Part shown: positions 55,150-64,000 of the stretch, one piece after another | Layout: each line of letters starts with the position of its first letter | Position numbering within the stretch: position 1 is the first letter of the stretch | DNA from: Bacteroidales bacterium | GTDB lineage: Bacteria; Bacteroidota; Bacteroidia; Bacteroidales; Marinilabiliaceae | DNA: 64,000 nucleotides | Assembly: GCA_024401335.1 (NCBI GenBank) | Contig: JAKSLH010000015.1 | Span: 1 to 64,000 of the forward strand | Reading direction: 5' to 3' | Notes under the pieces: generated by a model | The model's database searches: none | The model's input: only the letters and a program-made list of their open reading frames with translations | Told to the model about the DNA's origin: nothing | Translations under genes and position numbers: made by a program

Positions 55150-55185
55150 ACAATGACCACAAGGACGGAGCCCCATGGTCATTGT
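55150..55185. terminator. terminator-like hairpin between GH2 and fabI
   Basis: Perfect 10-bp arms (55150-55159 and 55176-55185) lie between the convergent genes and could serve both strands. T-runs are weak. Confidence 0.6.
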
Positions 55186-55219
55186 CATATCTAAATCAAA
55201 ACACTATGAAACTTTCGCT

Positions 55220-56074
55220 TTATGCTTCGTGGCCCTTAGGGTCAACATGAACGTGCTGGAAGCTCAGGTTATACTGGTTCATAGCACGCTCGCTCATGCC
55301 TATGCTAGAGAAGCCGCCATCGTGGTAGAGGTTCTGCATAGTTATCTTCTTTGTAAGGTCAGAGAACAAAGTGCAGCAGAACTGAGCGCAGTCCTCAGCC
55401 AATGCGTTGCCAAGTGGCGACTGGCGGTCAGCGAAGTCCAAGAGGCCGTCGAAGCCCTTAACGCCGCTACCAGCAGTAGTCATTGTTGGCGACTGTGATA
55501 TTGTGTTTACTCTTACGTGACGTTCCTTGCCATAGATGTAGCCGAAAGAACGAGCGATAGACTCGAGAAGAGCCTTAGCATCGGCCATGTCGTTGTAGTC
55601 ACAGAAAGTACGTTGACCAGCTATGTATGAGAGAGCCACTACTGAGCCCCATTCGCTGATAGCATCCATCTGATATGCAACCTGAAGCATCTTATGGAAA
55701 GATATTGCCGAGATGTCGAGAGTCTTGTTGAGGAAGCTATAGTCGAGGTCGTTGTATGGACGCTTCTTACGAACATTGAGCGACATACCGATAGAGTGGA
55801 GTACGAAATCGATCTTACCACCGAGTATCTCCTGTGACTTCTCGAAAACCACCTTGAGATCCTCTACACTAGTTGCGTCGGCAGGGATAAGCTCTGCATT
55901 GCATTTCTTGCTAAGTTCGATAACCTCGCCCATGCGGCAAGCAACTGCTGTGTTGGAGAGAGTGAAGATAGCGCCCTGCTCCTTAGCGAATTCAGCTACC
56001 TTCCAAGCTATTGATTTATCATTGAGGGCACCGAAGATAATACCACGTTTGCCTTCAAGAAGATTCTTTACCAT
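55220..56074 (-). CDS. fabI: enoyl-[acyl-carrier-protein] reductase FabI
   Basis: The product is 284 aa. NAD-binding GALNDKSIAWKVA replaces the usual GVANxxSIA. The catalytic pair is in CDYNDMADAKALLE (Tyr, six residues, Lys), and VNTISQSPTMTTAGSGVKGFD is the substrate loop. It completes each cycle of fatty-acid elongation. The sequence varies from proteobacterial FabI as is normal for Bacteroidales. Confidence 0.93.
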   Translation of the reverse strand: MVKNLLEGKRGIIFGALNDKSIAWKVAEFAKEQGAIFTLSNTAVACRMGEVIELSKKCNAELIPADATSVEDLKVVFEKSQEILGGKIDFVLHSIGMSLNVRKKRPYNDLDYSFLNKTLDISAISFHKMLQVAYQMDAISEWGSVVALSYIAGQRTFCDYNDMADAKALLESIARSFGYIYGKERHVRVNTISQSPTMTTAGSGVKGFDGLLDFADRQSPLGNALAEDCAQFCCTLFSDLTKKITMQNLYHDGGFSSIGMSERAMNQYNLSFQHVHVDPKGHEA

Positions 56075-56077
56075 AAT

Positions 56078-56116
56078 GTTGTCGTCTATGTGATATTTTT
56101 TCCGACAACAAAGGTA
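56078..56116 (-). promoter_or_regulatory. fabI promoter and leader hairpin
   Basis: TACCTTTG on the minus strand (56116-56109) matches the -7 consensus. A 7-bp inverted repeat (56078-56084 and 56103-56109) lies between it and the ATG at 56074. The hairpin could affect translation; no function is shown. Confidence 0.5.
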
Positions 56117-56173
56117 GTGCTTATAACACGTATATAATGTTGTATAATACGAAATGCTGTTAAATATATATAA

Positions 56174-59100
56174 TCACTCAGCCTTAGGCAGTTTGATGTA
56201 GAAAGTAGTGCCTTTGCCAACTTCGGTATCAAACCATATATCACCCTTAGCGTTGACAATGATAGTCTTGACAATAGCCAGGCCCAGTCCCATGCCGGTA
56301 CTCTTCGTCGTGAAGTTAGGCTTAAAAATCTTCTCCCTCACCTCAGGTTCTATGCCACGTCCGTTGTCCGACACCTTTATCAGGATGTTGTCTCCAATGT
56401 CTTCGATAGAAGCAGCGATATCAACATGCTGGTCTTGAGGCACACTTTGTATGGCATTCTTTATGAGGTTGTTGAAAACGCTAATCATCTGGTCGGCATT
56501 AGTCATGACGTATGCATGTTCAATGTCGTTGTTGTAGGTGACGGTAGCATTTTCGCTCTTGCTATACAGATGCACCGTGCTACCCAGTTTCTCTGCCACA
56601 TCCACACGAGTTATCTCGCCCTGCTTCATCTTCGCCACATTAGAGAATTCCGAAGCAATGAATGCCATCTGGTCGATCTGTTCGATGAGCGTGTTAGACG
56701 TCTTGCGTATGAAACTGTCGAAGCGTTCCATAGCCTCGTCACTCTCCGACGAACGCTCCCATGCCTTGATCATGTATTGCACACTAAGCTTCATCGGTGT
56801 GAGAGGGTTCTTTATCTCATGTGCAATCTGACGAGCCATCTCTCGCCATGTCATCTCTCGTTCGGTTGTCGCCAGCTGTTCAGCGCTACGTTCCAGCTCG
56901 TCAATCATTCTGTTATATTCATCAACGAGCACACCTATCTCATCGGTGTTCTTATACATGATCTTCTCGTTCTTCTTCTGCAGCTCCACCTTGCGTATGC
57001 TTTGGCTTATGGTGAGCAGTGGTTTTGTTATGCCTTTGGCAAGGAAATAGGAGAACAAGACAGCCAGAAGCATAACTATCATGTATGCGTTGGATATAGG
57101 CATGAGGGTTGACATGAGTTGGCGCCTCATGGCCGACACGTCATTGAAGTATGGCACAGACAGATAGCCTATTGTCTCACCGTTTATATCCGTTATCGGA
57201 GAGTAGGCAGACAGATAGTCCATGTTACCCAATGTCTCTTGTGTGAGCACGTCGTTGCCTTTCTGCAGAGACTTAAGCACGTGGCTGTTGATAAGAGGTG
57301 AGACGATGCCGTTGTCGAACAGTTCACGGCATGAAGTACCAATAAGCTGACCGTCGGTAGAGTAGAGATGAGCGTCGGCAACGATCATTCGTGTAGCCTT
57401 CTGCAAGATATTATCTGCCACGACAGGCGTTATCTCCTGTTGGTCGTTCTCGTCAATCTCGAGGATGACAGAACTCTTCACCGCATGTAGTGTCTGAGCA
57501 GTGCGAGTGTTGCTTTGCTGCTCAAAGCTATTCATCGACTCCCATACCGACAATACGCAGATGACAACCAGCAAAAGCATGACAAACAGTACGAAAGTTG
57601 ACTGTATTCGTTCGTGTATCGACATGTTGTAGTATATCAATCCATGGCGTCGTCCGACAATAAACAGCAGGAGCATAGAGACGATGAACATGCTAAGGAA
57701 GATATACGAGTAGTCGGCAGCGAATTGAGTGAGCGTCATCTTGGGGTATGTCAACACAACAAGCTGCGTCGGAGTAGCCTGATAGGCCAGGTGAGAGTAT
57801 TTCTCAGACTGGATGAATCTGCGGTCGCCCTCATGCAGGCTATCTGTCAGTTCCACATTGCGAGGGTAGCTGTATTCTCCGAAAGTGGTGTGCAATATGC
57901 CATCTACATATTTTGCGTATGAGTATCCCTTTAGTTGTCGCGTGTCGATGCGATCTCGGCTGTTGGTCAGTAGTTCTGGATAACCCGATTCTACTGTCTG
58001 AGATTTGTGGTTAATCTCTATGTACAGATGGTCGTAGCAGTCGAGACGTTTGTTGTAGTATCTGAACTTGCCGAAGTAACTAGCCTGTCCGTCATTGTCG
58101 TTCAAGCCGTAGAAGTTGCTCTTAGGAGAGATCTTTACGCCAAATATCTTGAGCATATTCTCGAAATACTCGTTGCAGTTATACTGCTCGTCGGTGCTGC
58201 TTAGATGTATATAGCTATTATTGCCCAGACAAGGCATGACCTGCAAGTCGTAGCGCGAGAAATATCCGTCGAAATATGATTCGCGTATGTGGCTGAACAG
58301 ATCGCCGTCGTCATTTCTTGACTTTGTGCTATTGAAATAGTCTAATATAATCGAGTCGTTGGCGATGTTACTCTCTATTGTAGCGAGAAGAGTCTCAGCG
58401 ACAGGGTCGTCTTCTCTGACCAGGCTGAAGGCCAGGTTAGTCGTCAGCAGTTCTCTGTTCTGCTTCTCCTTCGCCGTGTTGAGGTCAGTAAGGCGTAAAG
58501 TAATGAACAGAGCTATGAAGAACATAAGCCATACGAAGCTGCTATAACGCATACCTATGGCAGGAGAGTTACTGTCGTATGTAGAGTTAGAGACAAACTG
58601 TTTCTTAATGATGAAATAGACCGCGTTGACAACGATGAAACCGATGTAGAAAGTCTTCTCAAACCATATCAGAATAAATGAAGAAGGCAATACTACAACA
58701 AGCAGGAACAACCCGAATACAATAGCGAATTTCTTGTTGTATATATGTCTGGCCACCTCAGCATATACTCTCTCCAGTGCAAGAGTGAAAGAGAGCATAA
58801 GCATTGTAAAGATAGATATCTTGACGAGTGAAGCACCCGATATATCAATCTCACCGATGTATATGGCAAGGTCCGGTGAGTTATATACCATGATATTCAG
58901 GGCAATGTTGACCGCAGTATATACAGCATATAGCAATCCTAGGAGGAGAAAGAAAACCGAGCCCGGGTAGTTCGAGCTGAAGTTCCACTTGTCAACCCTT
59001 CTGAAGTCGAAAATACGGAAGAGGAAATAGCACCAGATGAAGACCGATGAAGTGAAGAGCAGCAAGTAGTAGAGAGATGGAGCCCACCATCCATAGGCAA

Positions 59101-59920
59101 AAATCTGAGGTGAGAAGATAAACCACTTAGCCATCTGTGGTGACACGTCGGTGTATAGATTCCACATATAGACACCTGCTAGCAGCAAGGCAAGAACCAG
59201 CAGCGAGCGATTCTTGTAGCCCATCTTAGCCAGTATGTTGGTAAACAGGCATATGCTCACGATGAGGCATACTATCCAGATGATAAGCGAAATGAAGTCG
59301 AGTACAATGAGTGGAGTCGTCATCTGCGTGATGCCACTCTTCACTATAGTAAACAGGTAATCGCCGCTCGGAGATGTTATTTGCAGGCCGTCGCTCTTCG
59401 TGTCGAGTATTATCTTGCTACGCTGCTCAACGCCTAGTGAAGGGTCGAACTCAGTGCGTAGATAGTCGTTGTCAACGGAATAGCGGCTGCGTACTCTGAA
59501 CAATGAAAACAGACTTAGTGTGCCCGATTCTTTCGACTGCACATAATACCACCCGTTGTCTGTGCGCATCATCCCATTCTTGAGTGAGCTGGCAGTGATG
59601 TCGTATATCGGCAGAAGAGCGTTTCTCCAGGCAATCAGTTCGTTGTCTTTGAAAACATAGTAGCAGTACGGGTCGTCGGCACCTATGTCGTTGATAGTGC
59701 TGAAAACGTCAATATCAGCATTTTTCTGTGATGTTAATGAATCGACAAGTGCATCTAGCTTCATGTTCATGTCGGCATGATGATCATTCATGCGCTCTTG
59801 CACATGACTGTCGGAGTCACCATGAAACGCCTCCGGCCATCGCAAAACCATAGAATGGAAAGTGATAGCCGCGAAGCTCGTCAGAAGCAGGATCGCGATA
59901 TGTAGTATGCGTCTATTCAT
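56174..59920 (-). CDS. large NtrY-like sensor histidine kinase
   Basis: The product is 1248 aa from ATG 59920; the longer frame reads back through the upstream gene. An N-terminal transmembrane helix and a periplasmic region are followed by a block of about seven membrane helices (residues 220-480), a second large extracytoplasmic region (about 490-780), two more helices, a HAMP domain (about 955-1005), HisKA with H1034 in QIAHEIKNPLTPMK, and an ATPase domain ending in GTTFYIKLP. The NPLTPMKLS pattern is that of NtrY/PilS-type kinases. No regulator gene is adjacent. It overlaps the esterase gene end by 8 nt. Confidence 0.88.
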   Translation of the reverse strand: MNRRILHIAILLLTSFAAITFHSMVLRWPEAFHGDSDSHVQERMNDHHADMNMKLDALVDSLTSQKNADIDVFSTINDIGADDPYCYYVFKDNELIAWRNALLPIYDITASSLKNGMMRTDNGWYYVQSKESGTLSLFSLFRVRSRYSVDNDYLRTEFDPSLGVEQRSKIILDTKSDGLQITSPSGDYLFTIVKSGITQMTTPLIVLDFISLIIWIVCLIVSICLFTNILAKMGYKNRSLLVLALLLAGVYMWNLYTDVSPQMAKWFIFSPQIFAYGWWAPSLYYLLLFTSSVFIWCYFLFRIFDFRRVDKWNFSSNYPGSVFFLLLGLLYAVYTAVNIALNIMVYNSPDLAIYIGEIDISGASLVKISIFTMLMLSFTLALERVYAEVARHIYNKKFAIVFGLFLLVVVLPSSFILIWFEKTFYIGFIVVNAVYFIIKKQFVSNSTYDSNSPAIGMRYSSFVWLMFFIALFITLRLTDLNTAKEKQNRELLTTNLAFSLVREDDPVAETLLATIESNIANDSIILDYFNSTKSRNDDGDLFSHIRESYFDGYFSRYDLQVMPCLGNNSYIHLSSTDEQYNCNEYFENMLKIFGVKISPKSNFYGLNDNDGQASYFGKFRYYNKRLDCYDHLYIEINHKSQTVESGYPELLTNSRDRIDTRQLKGYSYAKYVDGILHTTFGEYSYPRNVELTDSLHEGDRRFIQSEKYSHLAYQATPTQLVVLTYPKMTLTQFAADYSYIFLSMFIVSMLLLFIVGRRHGLIYYNMSIHERIQSTFVLFVMLLLVVICVLSVWESMNSFEQQSNTRTAQTLHAVKSSVILEIDENDQQEITPVVADNILQKATRMIVADAHLYSTDGQLIGTSCRELFDNGIVSPLINSHVLKSLQKGNDVLTQETLGNMDYLSAYSPITDINGETIGYLSVPYFNDVSAMRRQLMSTLMPISNAYMIVMLLAVLFSYFLAKGITKPLLTISQSIRKVELQKKNEKIMYKNTDEIGVLVDEYNRMIDELERSAEQLATTEREMTWREMARQIAHEIKNPLTPMKLSVQYMIKAWERSSESDEAMERFDSFIRKTSNTLIEQIDQMAFIASEFSNVAKMKQGEITRVDVAEKLGSTVHLYSKSENATVTYNNDIEHAYVMTNADQMISVFNNLIKNAIQSVPQDQHVDIAASIEDIGDNILIKVSDNGRGIEPEVREKIFKPNFTTKSTGMGLGLAIVKTIIVNAKGDIWFDTEVGKGTTFYIKLPKAE

Positions 59921-61343
59921 TCCAGTTGTCAGTCCTGAATGGGAATGCCGGCATAGCATATCCACCATACAAAGTGCCGTGGTAGAAGTCCTTGAAGCAA
60001 TAACGCACAGCCACAGGCTTAGCCACATTCTTGCTGCTAACAACAACATGGTTAGTCTGCCATCTCAGCCATACATTGTCAGCAGGATGGAACACATGAT
60101 CTTCGCCGGCAACTTCAAATCCTTCAATCATATAGTTAGAGCAAATGCCCATCTGCAGGTTGTCGAAACCAACAAAGGCCTCGTTACCCTCTACAACAAG
60201 TTCCTTGTATATAGGACCGCCATATACAATGTAGTTTAATCCGTATGTCTTGTTGAGTGACAAAGCCGCCAGACGTTGTCCTACAGTCTTCTTCTCGCGA
60301 GGATGTATGTTATGAAGCTCCTCAGGAAGAACCAGGTCGCTTGTACTTATCATGCCCGAGTTAGGTATCAGGCTGAGAGCCTTGAACTGAGCCTCGCGGA
60401 GGTATGCGCTCTTACCAACCTGGTTAGGGTCGTCATAGCCGAAAGGTGCAAGTTCCACATAGTAGAAAGGTATATCGCCAAGACCAATCATCTTTCTCCA
60501 CAGTTTCACCATGTCAGCGAGTCTATTGGCATAAACATCATGCTCGCCCACATTCGATTCACCCTGATACCATATTATACCCTTGTAGGTGAATTTGTGA
60601 ACAGGGAAGAACATCGCATTATAAGGCAGCAGTCTGCGGAGATACACCTGTTCGCAATTCTCTATGTCTTCCTTCTTTGTCGATAGGCCGTAGCTTTCGA
60701 GCAGTTCCTTGTTCATCCAGCTCTCCACCTTTGTGCCACCGTATGCGCATGATACTATACCGACAGGTACGTTGAGCGCGTGTGTCAATGTTTTCGCGTA
60801 GAACCAAGCTGTAGCGCTATACTTATGAGCTGTAGTTGCCGATGGAACGGTCCATTTCGCCTTCACGTCAGTCTCCTCAACATAGCTATGTTCGAGAGGA
60901 ACAGTGAAGAAACGTATGCCCTTCTCAGCCGATGCGTTAGCAATCTCTTCGAATCCCCTGTCAACAAAGCAGCCCGGGAAACCTTCAAGAGGCATCTCCA
61001 TGTTGCTTTGTCCCGATGCGAGCCATACTTCACCAATGAGAATGTTATTGAGAGTTATAGTCTTATTGTCAGTGTCGGTCATCTTAATCTGCTGAGGGTC
61101 GAATGATGCCGATGGGGTAGTGATGCGTAGTTCAAAGTTACCGTTCTTGTCAACCTTAGTCCTCCATGTGTCGTTGCTCCATGAGGCGCTTGCGGTAACT
61201 TCGCCTTTGGCAGATCCCCACAGACGCACTTCGCTCTGCTGTTGCAGAACCATATCAGAACCAATGATGTTAGGTAGTTTCACTTCAGCTTGTGAAGATA
61301 GAGCAGCAATAGATGCTATTGCTGAAAGGATAGATTTCTTCAT
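59913..61343 (-). CDS. sialate O-acetylesterase
   Basis: The product is 476 aa with a signal peptide (about 1-19). The SASA/SGNH core has catalytic Ser113 in SGQSNME, then YQGESNVG, and ELHNIHPREK with the catalytic His in the last third. It removes O-acetyl groups from sialic acid or similar glycan substrates in the periplasm. No other sialic-acid genes are in the window. Confidence 0.9.
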   Translation of the reverse strand: MKKSILSAIASIAALSSQAEVKLPNIIGSDMVLQQQSEVRLWGSAKGEVTASASWSNDTWRTKVDKNGNFELRITTPSASFDPQQIKMTDTDNKTITLNNILIGEVWLASGQSNMEMPLEGFPGCFVDRGFEEIANASAEKGIRFFTVPLEHSYVEETDVKAKWTVPSATTAHKYSATAWFYAKTLTHALNVPVGIVSCAYGGTKVESWMNKELLESYGLSTKKEDIENCEQVYLRRLLPYNAMFFPVHKFTYKGIIWYQGESNVGEHDVYANRLADMVKLWRKMIGLGDIPFYYVELAPFGYDDPNQVGKSAYLREAQFKALSLIPNSGMISTSDLVLPEELHNIHPREKKTVGQRLAALSLNKTYGLNYIVYGGPIYKELVVEGNEAFVGFDNLQMGICSNYMIEGFEVAGEDHVFHPADNVWLRWQTNHVVVSSKNVAKPVAVRYCFKDFYHGTLYGGYAMPAFPFRTDNWNE

Positions 61344-61365
61344 ATTATTGTTTCTGTTTGTGTGT

Positions 61366-61989
61366 TTACTTTATCAGGAAGTCCATCATCTGACGGTCGC
61401 CTATGTAAGCCTGCAGACGGTCGCCCTCGTGCACCGGTCCCACGCCTACTGGTGTACCTGTATAGATAAGGTCGCCTATCTTGAGGGTGAAGAACTTCGA
61501 CGCGTAAGCTATTATCTCATCAACAGAGAAGAGCATGTCGCGAGTGTTGCCAGACTGGCAAGTCTTGCCGTTGATGTCGAGATGGAAATCAATGTTATTT
61601 ATGTCACCGCCAGCCTCCGACAATGGTATGAATTCAGATATGGCAGCCGACTGGTCGAACCCCTTAGATATCTCCCAAGGCAATCCCTGTGACATAAGTT
61701 TACGTTGCAGGTCGCGAGCGGTAAAGTCGATACCCATACCCACCTCGTTGTAGTATCTATGTGCAAAACGCTTGTCGATGGCACGTCCGAGGCGGTTGAT
61801 CTTTACAACAATCTCGGTCTCATAATGAAACTCCGAAGCGAAGTCAGGAATGTAGAAAGGCGTGTTGACGCGTAATATAGCAGAGTCCGGCTTCATGAAG
61901 AGCACAGGCTCCTCCGGACGCTTGAAATCCATGCCATGCAGTTCATCTACATGTTTGGCATAGTTCATTCCTACACAAATTATCTTCAT
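61366..61989 (-). CDS. fumarylacetoacetate hydrolase family protein
   Basis: The product is 207 aa, the short YcgM/FAHD1 type. Metal ligands are in HYETEIVV (Glu, Glu) and the following Asp in GIDFTARDLQ. GDLIYTGTPVGVG closes the fold. FAHD1-type enzymes act on acylpyruvates or oxaloacetate. The stop lies 22 nt from the esterase start, and its ATG overlaps the exonuclease stop by 4 nt. Confidence 0.9.
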   Translation of the reverse strand: MKIICVGMNYAKHVDELHGMDFKRPEEPVLFMKPDSAILRVNTPFYIPDFASEFHYETEIVVKINRLGRAIDKRFAHRYYNEVGMGIDFTARDLQRKLMSQGLPWEISKGFDQSAAISEFIPLSEAGGDINNIDFHLDINGKTCQSGNTRDMLFSVDEIIAYASKFFTLKIGDLIYTGTPVGVGPVHEGDRLQAYIGDRQMMDFLIK

Positions 61990-62753
61990 CGCTGATATGT
62001 TTTGAGTTTTATCTGTGTAAGTACACGCTTAGTATCTTCTGGGAAGTCGCTCTTCTGCATCCAGTCGTAGTAGCCCAGGTCCTGCTTGAACACATCGACC
62101 ACACGTTTACCCTGATGCTTACCGAAGTTGAACACCTCTTCGCCCTTCTCGTTGTAGCCTATGCGGCCAGCGTAGTCGGCAGTCTTCTTCATTGTTGAGA
62201 ATTCGGCCAGAGCCTCAATGTTATTAGGGAGGTCAGGGTAACGGTCGAGCTGAGCCTTAAGCACCTCGTATGTAGCACGTATGTCAGCCTCTGCAGCGTG
62301 GGCGCCTTCAAGGTCTTTGCCGCAATAGAACTTATATGCGGCAGTCAGTGTGCGCTGTTCCTTCTTGTGGAAAATGTTCTGCACGTCAACAAAACTATGA
62401 CGGCGGAAATCGATGTCAACGCCAGCCTTGATGAACTCTTCGGCCAGCAGTGGAATGTCGAATTTGTTGGAGTTATATCCACCTATGTCGCAACCCTCCA
62501 TGACCTTTGCTATGCTTGGAGCTATTTCACGGAACTTAGGCTTGTTCTTCACATCCTCATCATATATGCCATGAACAGCGGAAGACTGTTCAGGGATATG
62601 CATCTCTGGGTTTATGCGATAGGTATATACCTCTTCGTGTGTATCAGGAAAGACCTTGAGAATAGATATCTCGACAATCTTGTCCTTGGCTGGGTTGACG
62701 CCTGTTGTCTCCAGGTCGAAGAAAACTATAGGGCGCGAAAGCTTCAAGTTCAT
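61986..62753 (-). CDS. DEDDh 3'-5' exonuclease (DnaQ-like)
   Basis: The product is 255 aa. ExoI motif FFDLETTG with Asp13 and Glu15, the middle motif GGYNSNKFDIPLL, and AHAAEADIRATYEVL with the His and Asp of ExoIII. The C-terminal 80 residues carry a short FGKHQGKRVVDVF segment found in many Bacteroidota exonucleases of this kind. It may act as a proofreading or repair nuclease. PD40 protein gene 21 nt upstream. Confidence 0.9.
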   Translation of the reverse strand: MNLKLSRPIVFFDLETTGVNPAKDKIVEISILKVFPDTHEEVYTYRINPEMHIPEQSSAVHGIYDEDVKNKPKFREIAPSIAKVMEGCDIGGYNSNKFDIPLLAEEFIKAGVDIDFRRHSFVDVQNIFHKKEQRTLTAAYKFYCGKDLEGAHAAEADIRATYEVLKAQLDRYPDLPNNIEALAEFSTMKKTADYAGRIGYNEKGEEVFNFGKHQGKRVVDVFKQDLGYYDWMQKSDFPEDTKRVLTQIKLKTYQR

Positions 62754-62774
62754 GTTGTGAGAGAGTTAGGTTGG

Positions 62775-64000
62775 TTACATAGCTGCCGCAGGCTCGAGAA
62801 CGATAATCTTCTCAATAGGAGTCTGGTGGTCGTATGTCTTTTCTGGCACGAAAATCTTCTCAGTGTAAGGCTGTATGTTTTCAGCCTCAATCTGAAGAGT
62901 GTAATTGCCAGGTTCGAGAGTGAAGATACATGTTGAGTTTGATGTTCTCATCTTCACGCTAGCCACAACTTCGCCATATTCATCAGTCACCTCGATGAAA
63001 GGTATGGTATTCATGTTAATAGGCTTTGGCTTAGCCTTGATAAGCAAAGTGCATTTGATGAGCGCGAAAGTAGGCATTACCTCGTCAAACACGATAGCAT
63101 ATATGTCGCGTCCGCCGAAACCACCTTCACGTATGGAAGATATATATCCATATCGCATGTCGGACGAGAATGATATGTTATAGTTATCATAGCTGTCGTT
63201 GATAGGATATTTCATGTGAACAGGTTCGCCCCATTCGCCAGTGCTCTCGTCGAGGTCTGAATAATAGATATCCATGCCACCCATAGAGCCAGGTCTATCA
63301 GAAGAGAAATAGAGACGTTTGCCGTTAGGTGTGAGTTGTGGATAGCTCTCGTCAGAATCCAGCAGGTTGATCTTTCCAGGCAGTGGACGAGGAGTGCACC
63401 ACTTATCGTTGAAACGAATGCTATAGAAAAGGTCGAGCTTGCCGTTCTCGCATGTGCCAGAATAGATGATAGTATCACCGTTGAAGCTCAAAGTCGCAGC
63501 CACCTCATCTTCTCGTTTGTCGATAGGTTCGCCATAGCGTTCGCCGTCCGACATACGTCCGTTACCCAGATACTTACAATGGTATATGCCGAAGCTGACG
63601 TCACGGTTAGAGTTGAAGAGAATCTCACCTGCACCCTGACCGCTCACATATTCGTCATAAAGAGTGTTGACCATACCCGACACAGCCTTTGACTTTGTCC
63701 ATCCAAGTTCCTTGTTTTCGGAGAACTTCACGTTGAAGTAGTTGATAACTTCAGTCGAGTTATACTTGTCATCAGACGAGAAGACGATAGTCTTGTTATC
63801 AGGCAATATCACAGGGTTGATCTCAGAATACTGAGTGTTGATCATCTCACCGAGGTTGACAACAGGGTTCTTGAGAGTATCCTTGAGCATAGCCTGTGCG
63901 TTGTCAATCCAAGAAGCCAACTTTGTAGCCTTATCCTGCTGGGCCTTGTCAGTTACCATAGTCTGGTAATTCTCAATGTGCTTACGAGCAGTCGAGAAGT
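62775..64000 (-). CDS. PD40/WD40-like beta-propeller protein (5' end beyond the window)
   Basis: The frame stays open past ATG 63959 to the window edge without a stop, so the true start is outside. It contains at least four PD40 blades (SEINPVILPDNKTIVFSSDD, GEILFNSNRD, ESYPQLTPNGKRLYFSSDRPG, YNISFSSDMRYGYISS) with GGMDIYYSDL and GGRDIYAIVF. The C-terminal 100 residues form a carboxypeptidase-regulatory-like or Ig-like domain (EPGNYTLQIEAENIQPY). Relatives include PorE-like proteins that bind peptidoglycan, but no OmpA domain is present in this part. Confidence 0.85.
   Translation of the reverse strand, partial: FSTARKHIENYQTMVTDKAQQDKATKLASWIDNAQAMLKDTLKNPVVNLGEMINTQYSEINPVILPDNKTIVFSSDDKYNSTEVINYFNVKFSENKELGWTKSKAVSGMVNTLYDEYVSGQGAGEILFNSNRDVSFGIYHCKYLGNGRMSDGERYGEPIDKREDEVAATLSFNGDTIIYSGTCENGKLDLFYSIRFNDKWCTPRPLPGKINLLDSDESYPQLTPNGKRLYFSSDRPGSMGGMDIYYSDLDESTGEWGEPVHMKYPINDSYDNYNISFSSDMRYGYISSIREGGFGGRDIYAIVFDEVMPTFALIKCTLLIKAKPKPINMNTIPFIEVTDEYGEVVASVKMRTSNSTCIFTLEPGNYTLQIEAENIQPYTEKIFVPEKTYDHQTPIEKIIVLEPAAAM

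Noticed and set aside
59921-60049. N-terminal extension of the NtrY-like kinase
   Set aside because: It overlaps the esterase coding region in another frame. The membrane anchor begins at ATG 59920.
1-64000. CRISPR array
   Set aside because: No set of regularly spaced repeats was seen anywhere in the window.

Overview
The window reads as a chromosomal segment of a Bacteroidales bacterium, most likely Prevotellaceae or a related gut or oral family. Supporting signs are promoters of the Bacteroidota type (TAnnTTTG near -7, often a TTTG about 20 nt upstream), families typical of the order (DUF4924, DUF4270, PD40 propellers, LytTR pairs, propeller-sensor kinases, secreted GH2 and sialate esterase), and lipoproteins and periplasmic proteins with short signal peptides. 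The first 10.3 kb is visibly more AT-rich than the rest.

Region 1 (1-10,300) is a decaying array of displaced Rhs tips. Short pieces of the Rhs core are each joined to a different C-terminal tail and followed by a small gene. In the first three cassettes the tail is hydrophobic and the follower is a multi-span membrane protein, which fits a membrane-acting toxin with its immunity protein. From 3.5 kb on, the tails look like remnants of a papain/NlpC-type domain and the followers carry signal peptides. Remnants of Rhs core sequence, some secure and some tentative, lie in most of the gaps after 4.4 kb. An Rpn-type PD-(D/E)XK nuclease (10,363) closes the array.

Region 2 (11.5-16.1 kb, plus strand) is housekeeping: PASTA protein, RluD-type pseudouridine synthase, Ddl, peptidyl-tRNA hydrolase, an S4 RNA-binding protein and DUF4924. 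Region 3 (16.1-29.3 kb, minus) has a barrel-like protein, an MltD-type transglycosylase, a LytS/LytTR pair, a kelch lipoprotein, HrpB, an outer-membrane protein, a DUF4270 lipoprotein, a GlsB-type membrane protein, an RluA-type synthase and RmuC. Region 4 (29.4-34.1 kb, plus) has a zinc-ribbon Nudix protein, a large propeller histidine kinase and a methyltransferase. Region 5 (34.1-39 kb, minus) has a histidine phosphatase, tRNA-Gly(CCC) with its own promoter and terminator, and an S41 protease-LemA-TPM-TPM cluster.

Region 6 (39-52.3 kb, minus) is a long closely spaced run: U32 protein, TatA, TatC, SLC13 permease, patatin, a RecB/AddA-like helicase-nuclease, Dus, a YkgJ cysteine-cluster protein and an FAD oxidoreductase. 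It is preceded by a roughly 300-nt structured RNA element with a consensus promoter, several stems, an intrinsic terminator and a segment that could form an anti-terminator. Upstream of that is a lipoprotein that fuses a complete peptide-deformylase domain to a thioredoxin-like domain. Region 7 (52.4-64 kb) has a secreted GH2 glycosidase (plus), FabI, a NtrY-like sensor kinase, a sialate O-acetylesterase, an FAH-family protein, a DEDDh exonuclease and a PD40 propeller protein that runs off the right end.

The observations most worth following are the structured RNA ahead of the U32 gene, the exported deformylase-thioredoxin fusion, and the Rhs tip array with its shared recombination sequence, frameshifts and chimeric tails.
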